A stretch of DNA of 64,000 nt from Moraxella oblonga NBRC 102422 (GTDB taxonomy: Bacteria > Pseudomonadota > Gammaproteobacteria > Pseudomonadales > Moraxellaceae), in NCBI RefSeq assembly GCF_001598275.1, contig NZ_BCYQ01000011.1, positions 27,468 to 91,467 of the forward strand, written 5' to 3'. The position numbers and the translations under genes were made by a program. Shown one piece after another: positions 27,364 through 35,876 of the stretch. A model generated the notes under the pieces. The model worked only from the letters and a program-made list of their open reading frames with translations, had not been told where the DNA came from and searched no databases. How positions within the stretch are numbered: the first letter of the stretch is position 1; each line of letters starts with the position of its first letter.

Positions 27364-27719
27364 AAGGATTTCTGGCGAACGATTTTCACACCCACACTAT
27401 CTGCTTGTTTGATGGCGTTGGGTTTGTGAATGGTGAGTGTGATATTTTGGCAAGGATAATTTGCCAAAAGATAGACACAAATCTCTTCGGCAAGCTTTTC
27501 TAATAATTTGGCTTTAATTTCATGACAAAGACGCTCAATATCCTCACATACTGTTTTATAATTAATGGCGTGTGCCACGTCATCAGTTTGACTTGCCATA
27601 GTCATGTCACAGACCATTTCACAATCAACGATTAATGCTTGTTTAATGGCTCTTTCCCAATCATATACACCGATATGTGTATTGATTTTTAAACCTTTAA
27701 TAAAAACAACGTCTTTCAT
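27360..27719 (-). CDS. folB: Dihydroneopterin aldolase
   Basis: The 119-residue enzyme precedes FolK in folate synthesis. It starts with KDVVFIKGLKINTHIGVYDWER and has LEKLAEEICVYLL and IHKPNAIKQADSVGVKI, with the catalytic Lys in the HKP(N)A segment. It forms a two-gene unit with folK. Confidence 0.92.
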   Translation of the reverse strand: MKDVVFIKGLKINTHIGVYDWERAIKQALIVDCEMVCDMTMASQTDDVAHAINYKTVCEDIERLCHEIKAKLLEKLAEEICVYLLANYPCQNITLTIHKPNAIKQADSVGVKIVRQKSL

Positions 27720-27750
27720 ATTTATTTTTTATCTCTCAACAAAACAATCT

Positions 27751-28239
27751 TTAATTCAATACAAACGCCATCATCAAATAACGATTGGGATTTTTATTTT
27801 TGCTGTCATTGGGATTTTGAAAAATCAATTTAACCCCACTTTTTAAAATCAACTCAATAGAATAACTTGTGGTGCGTTTTTCAAAATCAATGTTTAATTT
27901 AACAAATTTTCTCATCACATAATCCAAAGTTAATTTTTTGGGATTTTTAAAAATCCACGGTTTGACAATAAACTCATCACCTGCATTGAATTTTTTTCCC
28001 AAATAATTGGATTGAAAGTGGTCAGAAAATATTTGTTCCAACTTGTTATCATAAAAATGAAATTCAATTTTGCCATATTGCCAAATCTCTGACCCCAATA
28101 TTGATTTGCCGTCATAATAATTGGGGTCAGGAAAATTATTTAAAATCCATTCCTGTGTTTGTCCAAGTTCAATACAGTCAAATTTACCCTTAACCAAAAA
28201 TTCAAACATATCAAGGGTGATTTTGTGATTAAATTTCAT
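27751..28239 (-). CDS. Hypothetical protein, accessory-type
   Basis: The 162-residue cytoplasmic protein is AT-rich in codon use and dominated by aromatic and charged residues (SEIWQYGKIEFHFYDNKLEQIF). The style resembles small immunity-type proteins, but no family can be named. Its start is the ATG at 28239 just downstream of a TTG. It lies between the toxin-antitoxin pair and folB, all in the same direction. Confidence 0.6.
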   Translation of the reverse strand: MKFNHKITLDMFEFLVKGKFDCIELGQTQEWILNNFPDPNYYDGKSILGSEIWQYGKIEFHFYDNKLEQIFSDHFQSNYLGKKFNAGDEFIVKPWIFKNPKKLTLDYVMRKFVKLNIDFEKRTTSYSIELILKSGVKLIFQNPNDSKNKNPNRYLMMAFVLN

Positions 28240-28260
28240 CAATAAGTACCGATTTATCTG

Positions 28261-28656
28261 TTAATGATCATTAACTAAGAATTTTAATCCTTGATATTGG
28301 ATAATTTTATCATCATTAGTAATCAAACACAAATCATCAGTGATTGATTGAGCGATTAACATTCTATCAAATGGGTCTCTATGAATGATTGGTAAATTTT
28401 CTACTATTTTTGTGTATTTATGGTTGATTGGTAATTCCAAAAAGCCATTTGCCAATAATTGCCGATACAATTTTGCTGTATCAAATGAAAAATTGTCTTT
28501 TTTCAAGTTGGTTTTTATGGCAATTTCCCACAAATTAACCGTACTAAAATAAACGGTGTTTTCTGGATTTTCCAATATTTCAGCAACGGTTTTTGATAAT
28601 TTATTGGGTTCTCTGGCAAGCCAAATGACAATGTGCGTATCAAGCAAATATTTCAT
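28261..28656 (-). CDS. PIN-domain toxin (VapC-like)
   Basis: The 131-residue protein begins KYLLDTHIVIWLAREP and contains NLWEIAIK, HRDPFDRMLIAQS and LCLITNDDKI. These are the conserved Asp, Glu, Asp and Asp positions of PIN-domain ribonucleases. VapC-type toxins cut tRNA or rRNA; the target here is unknown. The ATG overlaps the antitoxin TGA (TGATG), so the two genes are translationally coupled. Confidence 0.88.
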   Translation of the reverse strand: MKYLLDTHIVIWLAREPNKLSKTVAEILENPENTVYFSTVNLWEIAIKTNLKKDNFSFDTAKLYRQLLANGFLELPINHKYTKIVENLPIIHRDPFDRMLIAQSITDDLCLITNDDKIIQYQGLKFLVNDH

Positions 28657-28928
28657 CAATCAAATTTCTCATCAAAACTTTCTTCAAACATTGCCATCAC
28701 TTCATCATCGCCCCAATGAATGTCATCAGGAATTGCCCCCTCACCAAGCATAAAACCCAATTTGCGTTTTTTTGGCATTGGTTTTGACTGGGCAAAACTG
28801 GGCAAAAATTGCCCAATTTCCTTGCCTGATTGCTTGACGGAGATTTTTTCGCCTTTTAATAAGGCGTTTTTGACCGCTTGCCAATCAATAAATTCTTGAC
28901 TGGTAGAACCCAAATCAATGCTTAACAT
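28656..28928 (-). CDS. Phd/YefM-type antitoxin
   Basis: The 90-residue acidic protein has an N-terminal segment (TSQEFIDWQAVKNALLKGEKISVKQ) with the Phd-like layout of a helix-strand DNA-binding fold. An extended acidic C-terminus (WGDDEVMAMFEESFDEKFD) suits toxin neutralisation. The assignment rests on this and on the coupled PIN toxin. GGAAAAC lies before the ATG. It starts eight bases beyond the aroA stop, so aroA transcripts may run into the module. Confidence 0.78.
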   Translation of the reverse strand: MLSIDLGSTSQEFIDWQAVKNALLKGEKISVKQSGKEIGQFLPSFAQSKPMPKKRKLGFMLGEGAIPDDIHWGDDEVMAMFEESFDEKFD

Positions 28929-28936
28929 AAGTTTTC

Positions 28937-30265
28937 CTATTCTAAAACTTCCAAATTTAGCCCCGCTTCTTTTACCAACTTCGCAAAATTCGGAAAACTT
29001 GTCGCCACCGTTTCTGTACCATTGATGATAATTTCATCACAGGCTCTAAGGCTTGCCACCGCAAAACTCATCGCAATTCTATGGTCGTGGTGCGATTCAA
29101 TCTCCCCACCGCCAAACACCAAATCCTGCTCGCCCTTACCCATAATCTCAATGCCATCATCAAGCACCGTGCAGTCAATGCCCAAAGTCGTCAGACCGTC
29201 CGCCATTACCTGTATGCGGTCGGATTCTTTGACCCTAAGCTCTTCTGCCCCACGCAAAATGGTCTTGCCAGTCGCACAAGCAGCTGCCACAAAAATCACA
29301 GGAAATTCATCAATCGCCAGCGGTACAAGGTGCAAAGGAATCTCAATGCCGTGCAATTTGCTTGACTTAACACAAATGTCCGCCACAGGCTCGCCACCGA
29401 CCATTGTTTGATTTTTAAGCGTTATATCCGCCCCCATTAGTCGTAAAATGTCAATCACACCTGTACGAGTCGGATTGATCCCCACCTTTGGCAACACCAC
29501 ATCGCCACGCCCTGCAATCGCCCCTGCTACCATAAAAAACGCACTGCTTGAAATATCGGCAGGCACTTCAATATCACAAGCGGTTAATTGCCCACCGCCT
29601 TTGACACGGATTTCGTTGCCGTGTCCCATAGGCGTAACCTTGACCTCATAACCAAAGGCTTTGAGCATTCGCTCGGTGTGGTCTCGTGTAATCTCTGGCT
29701 CAACCACCACCATCTCACCATCTGCCCATAGACCTGCCAAAAGCAGGCAGGATTTAACTTGGGCGGACGCCATCGGCATTTCATAATGGATAGCGTTTAG
29801 GGTTTGACCGCCCGTAATCGTCATCGGCGGTGTGCCACGCTCGCCTGTGGTCGCCACCACCGCCCCCATCGCTCGTAAGGGTTTGGCGACTCGCTCCATT
29901 GGGCGTTTTGATAGGCTAGTATCCCCTGTCATCGTGCTGTCAAAGCTCTGAGCGGACAAAATCCCAGCCAGTAGCCTCATACTCGTGCCAGAGTTACCCA
30001 TATCTAGGGGCTTTTGGGGGGCTTTTAGTCCGTGCATTCCCACGCCATAAATCGTTACTTTATCGCCGTCTCGGTCTATCTGTACGCCCATATCACGAAA
30101 GGCTTGTAGAGTGGATAATGCGTCCTCGCCTTCTAAAAAGTTGGTTACACAAGTTACGCCATTTGCCAAACTACCAAACATAATGGTGCGGTGTGAAATG
30201 GATTTGTCAGGGGCGACTTTGTGTGTGCCTGTAAAGGTGTTGCTTGGGGTGATGTGGTATTTCAT
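28937..30265 (-). CDS. aroA: 3-phosphoshikimate 1-carboxyvinyltransferase (EPSP synthase)
   Basis: The 442-residue shikimate-pathway enzyme joins phosphoenolpyruvate and shikimate-3-phosphate. Motifs are KVAPDKSISHRTIMFG, LDMGNSGTSMRLLAG, a GDTSLSKRPMERVAKPL segment, DEFPVIFVAAACA and LRVKESDRI. The GNSGTSMRL form suggests a class II type rather than the LGNAGTAMRPL of enteric enzymes. GGAAACCCT precedes the ATG. The gene is not fused to tyrA. Confidence 0.95.
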   Translation of the reverse strand: MKYHITPSNTFTGTHKVAPDKSISHRTIMFGSLANGVTCVTNFLEGEDALSTLQAFRDMGVQIDRDGDKVTIYGVGMHGLKAPQKPLDMGNSGTSMRLLAGILSAQSFDSTMTGDTSLSKRPMERVAKPLRAMGAVVATTGERGTPPMTITGGQTLNAIHYEMPMASAQVKSCLLLAGLWADGEMVVVEPEITRDHTERMLKAFGYEVKVTPMGHGNEIRVKGGGQLTACDIEVPADISSSAFFMVAGAIAGRGDVVLPKVGINPTRTGVIDILRLMGADITLKNQTMVGGEPVADICVKSSKLHGIEIPLHLVPLAIDEFPVIFVAAACATGKTILRGAEELRVKESDRIQVMADGLTTLGIDCTVLDDGIEIMGKGEQDLVFGGGEIESHHDHRIAMSFAVASLRACDEIIINGTETVATSFPNFAKLVKEAGLNLEVLE

Positions 30266-30292
30266 AGGGTTTCCTAATTTGGTTATAAAGAA

Positions 30293-30946
30293 TTATCCAC
30301 CAATCCAAACTTTATCATTTTCTAGCAAATAATAAAATTGCAATTCATCAGTTGGATTTTGGATATAATAAACAGAAAAAGCCTGCTCTTTGATTTGATT
30401 AAACCATTTTTCAGCCTCTTTAAATTCTTGACTTGTCGTATCAGTCAATAAATCTAAATAAGTATTTTCAATATATTGTGTATCAATGCCTTTTTGCCAA
30501 TTCAATTTTTCAAAATCATCAAAATATCCATCGCACAACTTTCTTAATTCATTAAGATTTGGCTTATCAATATGCTCAAAAGCATTATCATAAAAATGCA
30601 AACAATCATCAATAGCGCAAACCACTTGTGAGCGTGAAATATGTTTTTCAAACAGCCAAATTTTTAGATAATAAGGCTTGTTTAGGTTATCTAATTGCAC
30701 TTTCCAAGATTGATAAATTTCAAACAATCCACGAAGTAATCTTTCTTTAAATTCCCCATAAGGTTCTGGATAAATACTGTTGCCAATATGTAAATTTGAA
30801 AATGGTTTGACCCAAAATTTAACATAGTCTCTTTGGTTTTTTTGCAAATAATCCAAATTCAAATGACGATTGCAGGTTGCCCAGTCATCTATATGGCGTA
30901 AAATTCTATTTTTACCACGAACTTTTTTATAGCGAACAGGTTTCAT
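30293..30946 (-). CDS. Hypothetical protein, accessory-type
   Basis: The 217-residue protein, taken from the ATG of MKPVRYKKVRGK, starts very basic and continues with many aromatic residues (DDWATCNRHLNLDYLQ, LKIWLFEKHISRSQVVCAIDD). The middle resembles DUF3916-like bacterial proteins, but the call is uncertain. It is AT-rich compared with the flanking aroA and tyrA genes. Confidence 0.6.
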   Translation of the reverse strand: MKPVRYKKVRGKNRILRHIDDWATCNRHLNLDYLQKNQRDYVKFWVKPFSNLHIGNSIYPEPYGEFKERLLRGLFEIYQSWKVQLDNLNKPYYLKIWLFEKHISRSQVVCAIDDCLHFYDNAFEHIDKPNLNELRKLCDGYFDDFEKLNWQKGIDTQYIENTYLDLLTDTTSQEFKEAEKWFNQIKEQAFSVYYIQNPTDELQFYYLLENDKVWIGG

Positions 30947-30994
30947 TTTTTGTTTTTTCCATAAGCACAAAAAAACCAAATGATTAATCTGTAA

Positions 30995-31114
30995 GGTGTG
31001 TATTACACACCGTTTTAAAAAAATAAAAGTTCTTTAATTGGATAATTATAATTGTTAAATAAAAAAATTAATAACAATTATAATTATCTCATTAAATGGT
31101 GCGTGTTACGCACC
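30995..31114. repeat. Composite palindromic repeat with two GGTG(T/C)GT hairpins
   Basis: Hairpin GGTGTGT-ATT-ACACACC (30995-31011) and hairpin GGTGCGT-GTT-ACGCACC (31098-31114) flank a large inverted repeat. Its 17-bp arms, GATAATTATAATTGTTA (31041-31057) and TAACAATTATAATTATC (31072-31088), are perfect. The arrangement looks like a small non-autonomous mobile or REP-type element. Its right hairpin forms the last codons of the small gene at 31092. Confidence 0.7.
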
Positions 31115-31298
31115 TTACCACTTGACTTAACTTTATTAATAATGGTTGCTCTTCTGCCAGTTCATTTTTAGCAAAATCACTAGGAATTCTTACAACAATC
31201 TTTGTAATAACAAAATGACAAACATTCAGTATTTTTTCTGATGACAGATTGTTAATTTTATTTATAAAGTAATTTTCAACTTCTTGATAAGTTTTCAT
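31092..31298 (-). CDS. Hypothetical 68-residue protein whose end lies in a repeat
   Basis: From the ATG of MKTYQEVENYF the protein has 68 residues, a helical N-terminus (FINKINNLSSEKILN) and an ending (VVRCVTRTI) encoded by the GGTGCGT hairpin. The original C-terminus may have been replaced by repeat insertion. No family is recognised. Confidence 0.45.
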   Translation of the reverse strand: MKTYQEVENYFINKINNLSSEKILNVCHFVITKIVVRIPSDFAKNELAEEQPLLIKLSQVVRCVTRTI

Positions 31299-31343
31299 AT
31301 TAAATCCAATACACTTTATCAATGGTGAGTTATAATTACTCTA

Positions 31344-31649
31344 CTACTCATTGTCATTATCTAATCTTAGAAAAAGACATTTTTGTAAAAATAATTGAAT
31401 AAGTTTCTCCGCTATCTGACAAGAACACCTATCCCAAACATAAATATGAATGCAATTTTCATTAAGAAACAGCTCAACATAACCGTCTGAATTTTTATCA
31501 TAAAAAACATACCAATCATCAGTAATCGTTGGTGAGTGTAGAATAAATCCCAATTCGTGTAGCAATAGTTTTAATCTCTTTTGCTGAGATTTGGTAAATT
31601 CAAAATATTTAATGTTGTCTAAAATAGGAAACAACCAGAAATCTTTCAA
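31344..31649 (-). CDS. Hypothetical protein
   Basis: The 101-residue protein starts with a TTG that has AAGGAT seven bases upstream. It contains WYVFYDKNSDGYVELFLNEN and IYVWDRCSCQIAEKL. The style is of small immunity-like or accessory proteins; no family is recognised. It lies between tyrA and the 68-residue gene on the same strand. Confidence 0.55.
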   Translation of the reverse strand: MKDFWLFPILDNIKYFEFTKSQQKRLKLLLHELGFILHSPTITDDWYVFYDKNSDGYVELFLNENCIHIYVWDRCSCQIAEKLIQLFLQKCLFLRLDNDNE

Positions 31650-31693
31650 AATCTATCCTTTTTTTGATGATAATTGTGCCTAATAGCGATTTT

Positions 31694-32614
31694 TTAACCA
31701 TTCTTTAACTTCTCTTTCTCAACCAATAACCGCCCAAAATATTCTCTGGCATTTTTGGCAATGGCAAAAGTTTCTAATAACTTATCTGAATTGTCATTTT
31801 CAATATCAGATTTTAATTCGTCCAATATTTTTTGATACTCATCTAACCCTTGTAATACCACCTGTTTATTTGCCAAAAAAATATCGTGCCACATAATCGG
31901 ACTGCTTGCCGAAATACGGCTAAAATCCCGAAATCCACCACCTGCATAGCGAAATATGTTTAAACTCTCTTCATCTTTGGCAAGCTGATAGGTCAGAGCA
32001 TAGGAGAGTAAATGGGGCAGATGACTGGTTAATGCCAAAATCTCATCGTGTTTTTCACAGCTTATAAAATCCACACTCGCCCCCAAGGCTTGCCAAAGGT
32101 GAGCGATTTTATTGACCGCTGTTTTATCATTAAATTCGTGCGGACAAATAATCAACTTATGCGATTTAAACAATGCCCCATTTCTTGCCATAAAGCCTGA
32201 CTTTTCTGCCCCTGCAATGGGGTGAGCCAACACCAAATTGGGCGGTAATTGTTTAAAACTTGCCAAAGCGTCTTTTAAAATATTACCTTTGGTGCTGGCG
32301 GTATCGCTAATAATAATATCCTTTGGCAATAATTGGTTTTGAATGGCAAAATCAATATCATCAAATACCGATTTCACTGCAAAGGCAGGCACAGCGATAA
32401 TAATACACTCGCAATCAGTTAATTGCCCGCTTTTTAATAAAGTCAATAACTCGGTATCGCCATTTTTAATTAAACCACTCTCTTTTGCCAATTCAATGAC
32501 TGAACTTTCAAAATCCACCGCAAAAATATGATTGGCAAGGCGATTGTCAAAAACGCCTTGTGCAATACTTGCCCCAATTAACCCTAAGCCGATGATAAGA
32601 ATATTGTTAAACAT
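31694..32614 (-). CDS. tyrA: Prephenate/arogenate dehydrogenase
   Basis: The 306-residue enzyme oxidatively decarboxylates prephenate or arogenate on the way to tyrosine. The NAD-binding IIGLGLIGASIAQG starts the protein; ISDTASTKG and LAHPIAGAEKSGF are the catalytic segments, and TSHLPHLLSYAL lies in the helical domain. In Pseudomonas and Acinetobacter tyrA is often fused to aroA; here the two are separate genes with about 1.4 kb between them. Confidence 0.92.
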   Translation of the reverse strand: MFNNILIIGLGLIGASIAQGVFDNRLANHIFAVDFESSVIELAKESGLIKNGDTELLTLLKSGQLTDCECIIIAVPAFAVKSVFDDIDFAIQNQLLPKDIIISDTASTKGNILKDALASFKQLPPNLVLAHPIAGAEKSGFMARNGALFKSHKLIICPHEFNDKTAVNKIAHLWQALGASVDFISCEKHDEILALTSHLPHLLSYALTYQLAKDEESLNIFRYAGGGFRDFSRISASSPIMWHDIFLANKQVVLQGLDEYQKILDELKSDIENDNSDKLLETFAIAKNAREYFGRLLVEKEKLKNG

Positions 32615-32629
32615 AGTTTTTGCGGTTTT

Positions 32630-32824
32630 TTAATTTAATTTTGGCGAAATATTGATGGTTACAGTAGAGCCTTCGGGAATGATAATACCATAATCCTCTG
32701 GCTTGGCAAATACCGAAACATCAAAATCCACAGGCACGGCTGGAATATTGGTCTTTGCCATTCCAAAACCTGATTTAAATTCTTTTGTGGTTTGTGTTGC
32801 ACTGTCATTCGGCAATGTCGCCAT
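32630..32824 (-). CDS. Small hypothetical protein
   Basis: The 64-residue protein starts MATLPNDSATQTTKEF and ends in a beta-rich IIIPEGSTVTINISPKLN. GGAGT precedes the ATG. It lies 20 bases after the DUF1963 gene and 15 before tyrA. It may be a small partner of the DUF1963 protein; no family is recognised. Confidence 0.55.
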   Translation of the reverse strand: MATLPNDSATQTTKEFKSGFGMAKTNIPAVPVDFDVSVFAKPEDYGIIIPEGSTVTINISPKLN

Positions 32825-32844
32825 TTTTTACTCCAAGTTTAGAA

Positions 32845-33711
32845 TTAACAACAATCCCAATTATAAATGAGTTTGGAAAAATCTTGATTTTTTAAATCAT
32901 TGGGGTGAATAAAGAAATTCGCCACACCGCTATCACCCCACATGATGTCATTTTCGTGGTCATCGGTGTCAATTTGCAACAACAAAATATGCTCTTGCAA
33001 AGATTTTTCATACTCTCGTGGGTCAGTTTGAGTAAAGTAAGGATAACCCAAAATTTGATGTCCGCCACTATTGGCAAGTTCATCATAAACAGACAAAACT
33101 TCATCAGGGTCATCCATTTCCAAATCTTCTTCTAAATAATTCCAAACATCACATTCTTTTAATTCATCAATCTTTTGAGAAAGATGATTGTATTCATAAC
33201 ACCCTGTGGTGCAAGATTGTGAAGTTAATGCAAAATTCATCGCATATTGATGATTAAAATCAAAGGGCAAGGCATCAATGTCTAATGCTTTTAATTGCTT
33301 GGCAATTTTATCCAATTCATCAATATTAATTGGTAGGCTGTCATCTTGCCAAAAGCGAACTTGATAAGTTTCAGATGGTAAAGGATTATCAAAATCCGCT
33401 CCATACAAATAATCATCATCTTGGCTATCAAGATAAATTTGTAAAATGCCTTGCATTGGCAATGGGTGTGCTAATTGGCTAATGTCTACCGTTTCGGTAA
33501 GTTGTTTAAAATTTAATTGAGCCAATAACACAAGGGGTGTACCATCCGATTTGGCAGGATAAGTTTCACCAACTGGCAAATAACCCATACCGCCAACTTG
33601 GCTTGATTTTGTTGGTAAAAAATCATTGTCTTGTTTTGATAAATCAATTTTAATACAATTTCGCTTTGAAATTTCTAGTAAGGTTTGCAGAGGTTTTGGT
33701 AAATCAGACAT
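32845..33711 (-). CDS. YwqG/DUF1963 family protein
   Basis: The 288-residue acidic protein has the family layout: SQVGGMGYLPVGETYP, LVLLAQLNFKQL, LQIYLDSQDDDYLYG, GGHQILGYPYFTQTDPR and the C-terminal WGDSGVANFFIHPNDL. The function of the family is unknown; members are found next to toxin or immunity genes in several genomes. It sits between pheA and the small gene before tyrA. Confidence 0.85.
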   Translation of the reverse strand: MSDLPKPLQTLLEISKRNCIKIDLSKQDNDFLPTKSSQVGGMGYLPVGETYPAKSDGTPLVLLAQLNFKQLTETVDISQLAHPLPMQGILQIYLDSQDDDYLYGADFDNPLPSETYQVRFWQDDSLPINIDELDKIAKQLKALDIDALPFDFNHQYAMNFALTSQSCTTGCYEYNHLSQKIDELKECDVWNYLEEDLEMDDPDEVLSVYDELANSGGHQILGYPYFTQTDPREYEKSLQEHILLLQIDTDDHENDIMWGDSGVANFFIHPNDLKNQDFSKLIYNWDCC

Positions 33712-33791
33712 ATCATTTTCCTTAAAAATTGATTCATTAAATAAACATTGGCTGTTTTAAATGGGCAATATTAAAACAGCCACACCAATCA

Positions 33792-34907
33792 TCAAATCAC
33801 CGCCTTTGGATATGACCCCAAAATACGCAAATCCTTAACAAGTGGGCGAATGTCATTTAAGGCATTTTTGATATTTTCATCATCAATATGCCCAAGCATA
33901 TCAATAAAGAATACATAAGCCCATTTGTTTGGGCGTTCTGGACGCGTTTCAATACTGGTCATTGATACGCCGTGTTTTTTTAGGGGTTCTAAAATATCAA
34001 TCAATGCCCCTGCACGGTCTGGACTTGATACAATGATGGAGGTTTTGTCTTGACCGCTTGGGGCAATATCCTCTCGCCCAATGACCAAGAACCGTGTGGT
34101 ATTATTGGGATTGTCTTCAATGTTTTCGTGCAGTTTGTGCAAATCGTATTCTGCCGCTGCTACATCGCCTGCAATCGCTGCCGAATGCCATTCGTTTTTG
34201 ATGCGTTTGGCTGCCTCGCCATTTGAGGACATTGCCACTCGCTCCACGCCTGCATAGTGCGTGTCTAGCCATTGACGACATTGGGCAAGGGTTTGCTGAT
34301 GGGCATAGATTTTGGAAATTGCCTCAACTTTGGTGTGTTTATCCACCAAAAAATTGTGATGAATGGGCAACTCCACTTCGCCAATGATATGTAAATTTGA
34401 CCCCAAAAATGCATCTAGGGTATGATTGACCACGCCTTCTGATGAATTTTCCACAGGCACAACGCCATACATCGCAGAGCCTGCCTCCACTTCACGAAAT
34501 ACTTCGGTGATGGTGGCAAGTGGCACGGTGGTGGTTGCCTTGCCAAAGTGCTTTAAGGCAGCAGCGTGGGTAAAAGTCCCTACAGGCCCCAAAAAAGCAA
34601 TCTTTTGTGGTGCTTCAAGCTCCAAACATACTGACATAATCTCACGAAACAGGCGTGCCATCTTTTCAGAAGGCATTGCCCCATTCATTGCCTCATTGCG
34701 TTCCATTACTGTCTTTAGGACTTGGGCTTCTCGTTCTGGACGGTAAAAAATGGGGTGGTTTTCAAAGTCCTTTTTGGCAATGGCAACTTCTTTGGCGATA
34801 CTGGCTCGCTCGTTGATAAGCTGTTGAATTTGTTCATCAATATGGTCAATTTTATCACGCAACACATTGATTTTGTTGGTGTCTAAGCTGGTATTTGGCT
34901 TGGTCAT
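33792..34907 (-). CDS. pheA: Chorismate mutase / prephenate dehydratase (P-protein)
   Basis: The protein of about 371 residues makes phenylpyruvate for phenylalanine synthesis. Its chorismate mutase domain (LRDKIDHIDEQIQQLINERAS and FYRPEREAQVL) is followed by the dehydratase domain (FLGPVGTFTHAAALKHFG; VVPVENSSEGVVNHTLD; TTRFLVIG) and a C-terminal ACT domain. The ACT phenylalanine-binding ESRP reads ETRP. The ATG at 34907 has AGGGG six bases upstream and is preferred over the GTG two codons before. Confidence 0.94.
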   Translation of the reverse strand: MTKPNTSLDTNKINVLRDKIDHIDEQIQQLINERASIAKEVAIAKKDFENHPIFYRPEREAQVLKTVMERNEAMNGAMPSEKMARLFREIMSVCLELEAPQKIAFLGPVGTFTHAAALKHFGKATTTVPLATITEVFREVEAGSAMYGVVPVENSSEGVVNHTLDAFLGSNLHIIGEVELPIHHNFLVDKHTKVEAISKIYAHQQTLAQCRQWLDTHYAGVERVAMSSNGEAAKRIKNEWHSAAIAGDVAAAEYDLHKLHENIEDNPNNTTRFLVIGREDIAPSGQDKTSIIVSSPDRAGALIDILEPLKKHGVSMTSIETRPERPNKWAYVFFIDMLGHIDDENIKNALNDIRPLVKDLRILGSYPKAVI

Positions 34908-35070
34908 AAGCACCCCTAACTTTTGGTTTTTAAAAATAGGCTAATGATACATGAAATTTAGGGGTTAGGGCAAATCTTTTTTTTGATTTTCTTGATATTA
35001 ATTGGCAAAATAATCAATTTTTAATAATTTAATTTATTTTATAAAATTATATAAATTCACTTTGCATAAA
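34908..35070. other. AT-rich spacer upstream of pheA
   Basis: This spacer between pheA and the adk terminator is very AT-rich and presumably holds the pheA promoter. No attenuator or leader peptide was recognised. Confidence 0.35.
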
Positions 35071-35097
35071 AAAACACGCCCAATTCGGACGTGTTTT
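35071..35097 (-). terminator. Intrinsic terminator of adk
   Basis: AAAACACG pairs perfectly with CGTGTTTT, and on the minus strand a T tract follows. Confidence 0.8.
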
Positions 35098-35109
35098 CAC
35101 GATGACGCA

Positions 35110-35793
<684 letters not shown>

Positions 35794-35876
35794 TTACAAT
35801 ATAAACCACATTATCCGATTGTTCAAGTATTTTTGGTGATAATTTTTAATAAAAATGGTAGTATTTTTAAATAAAA

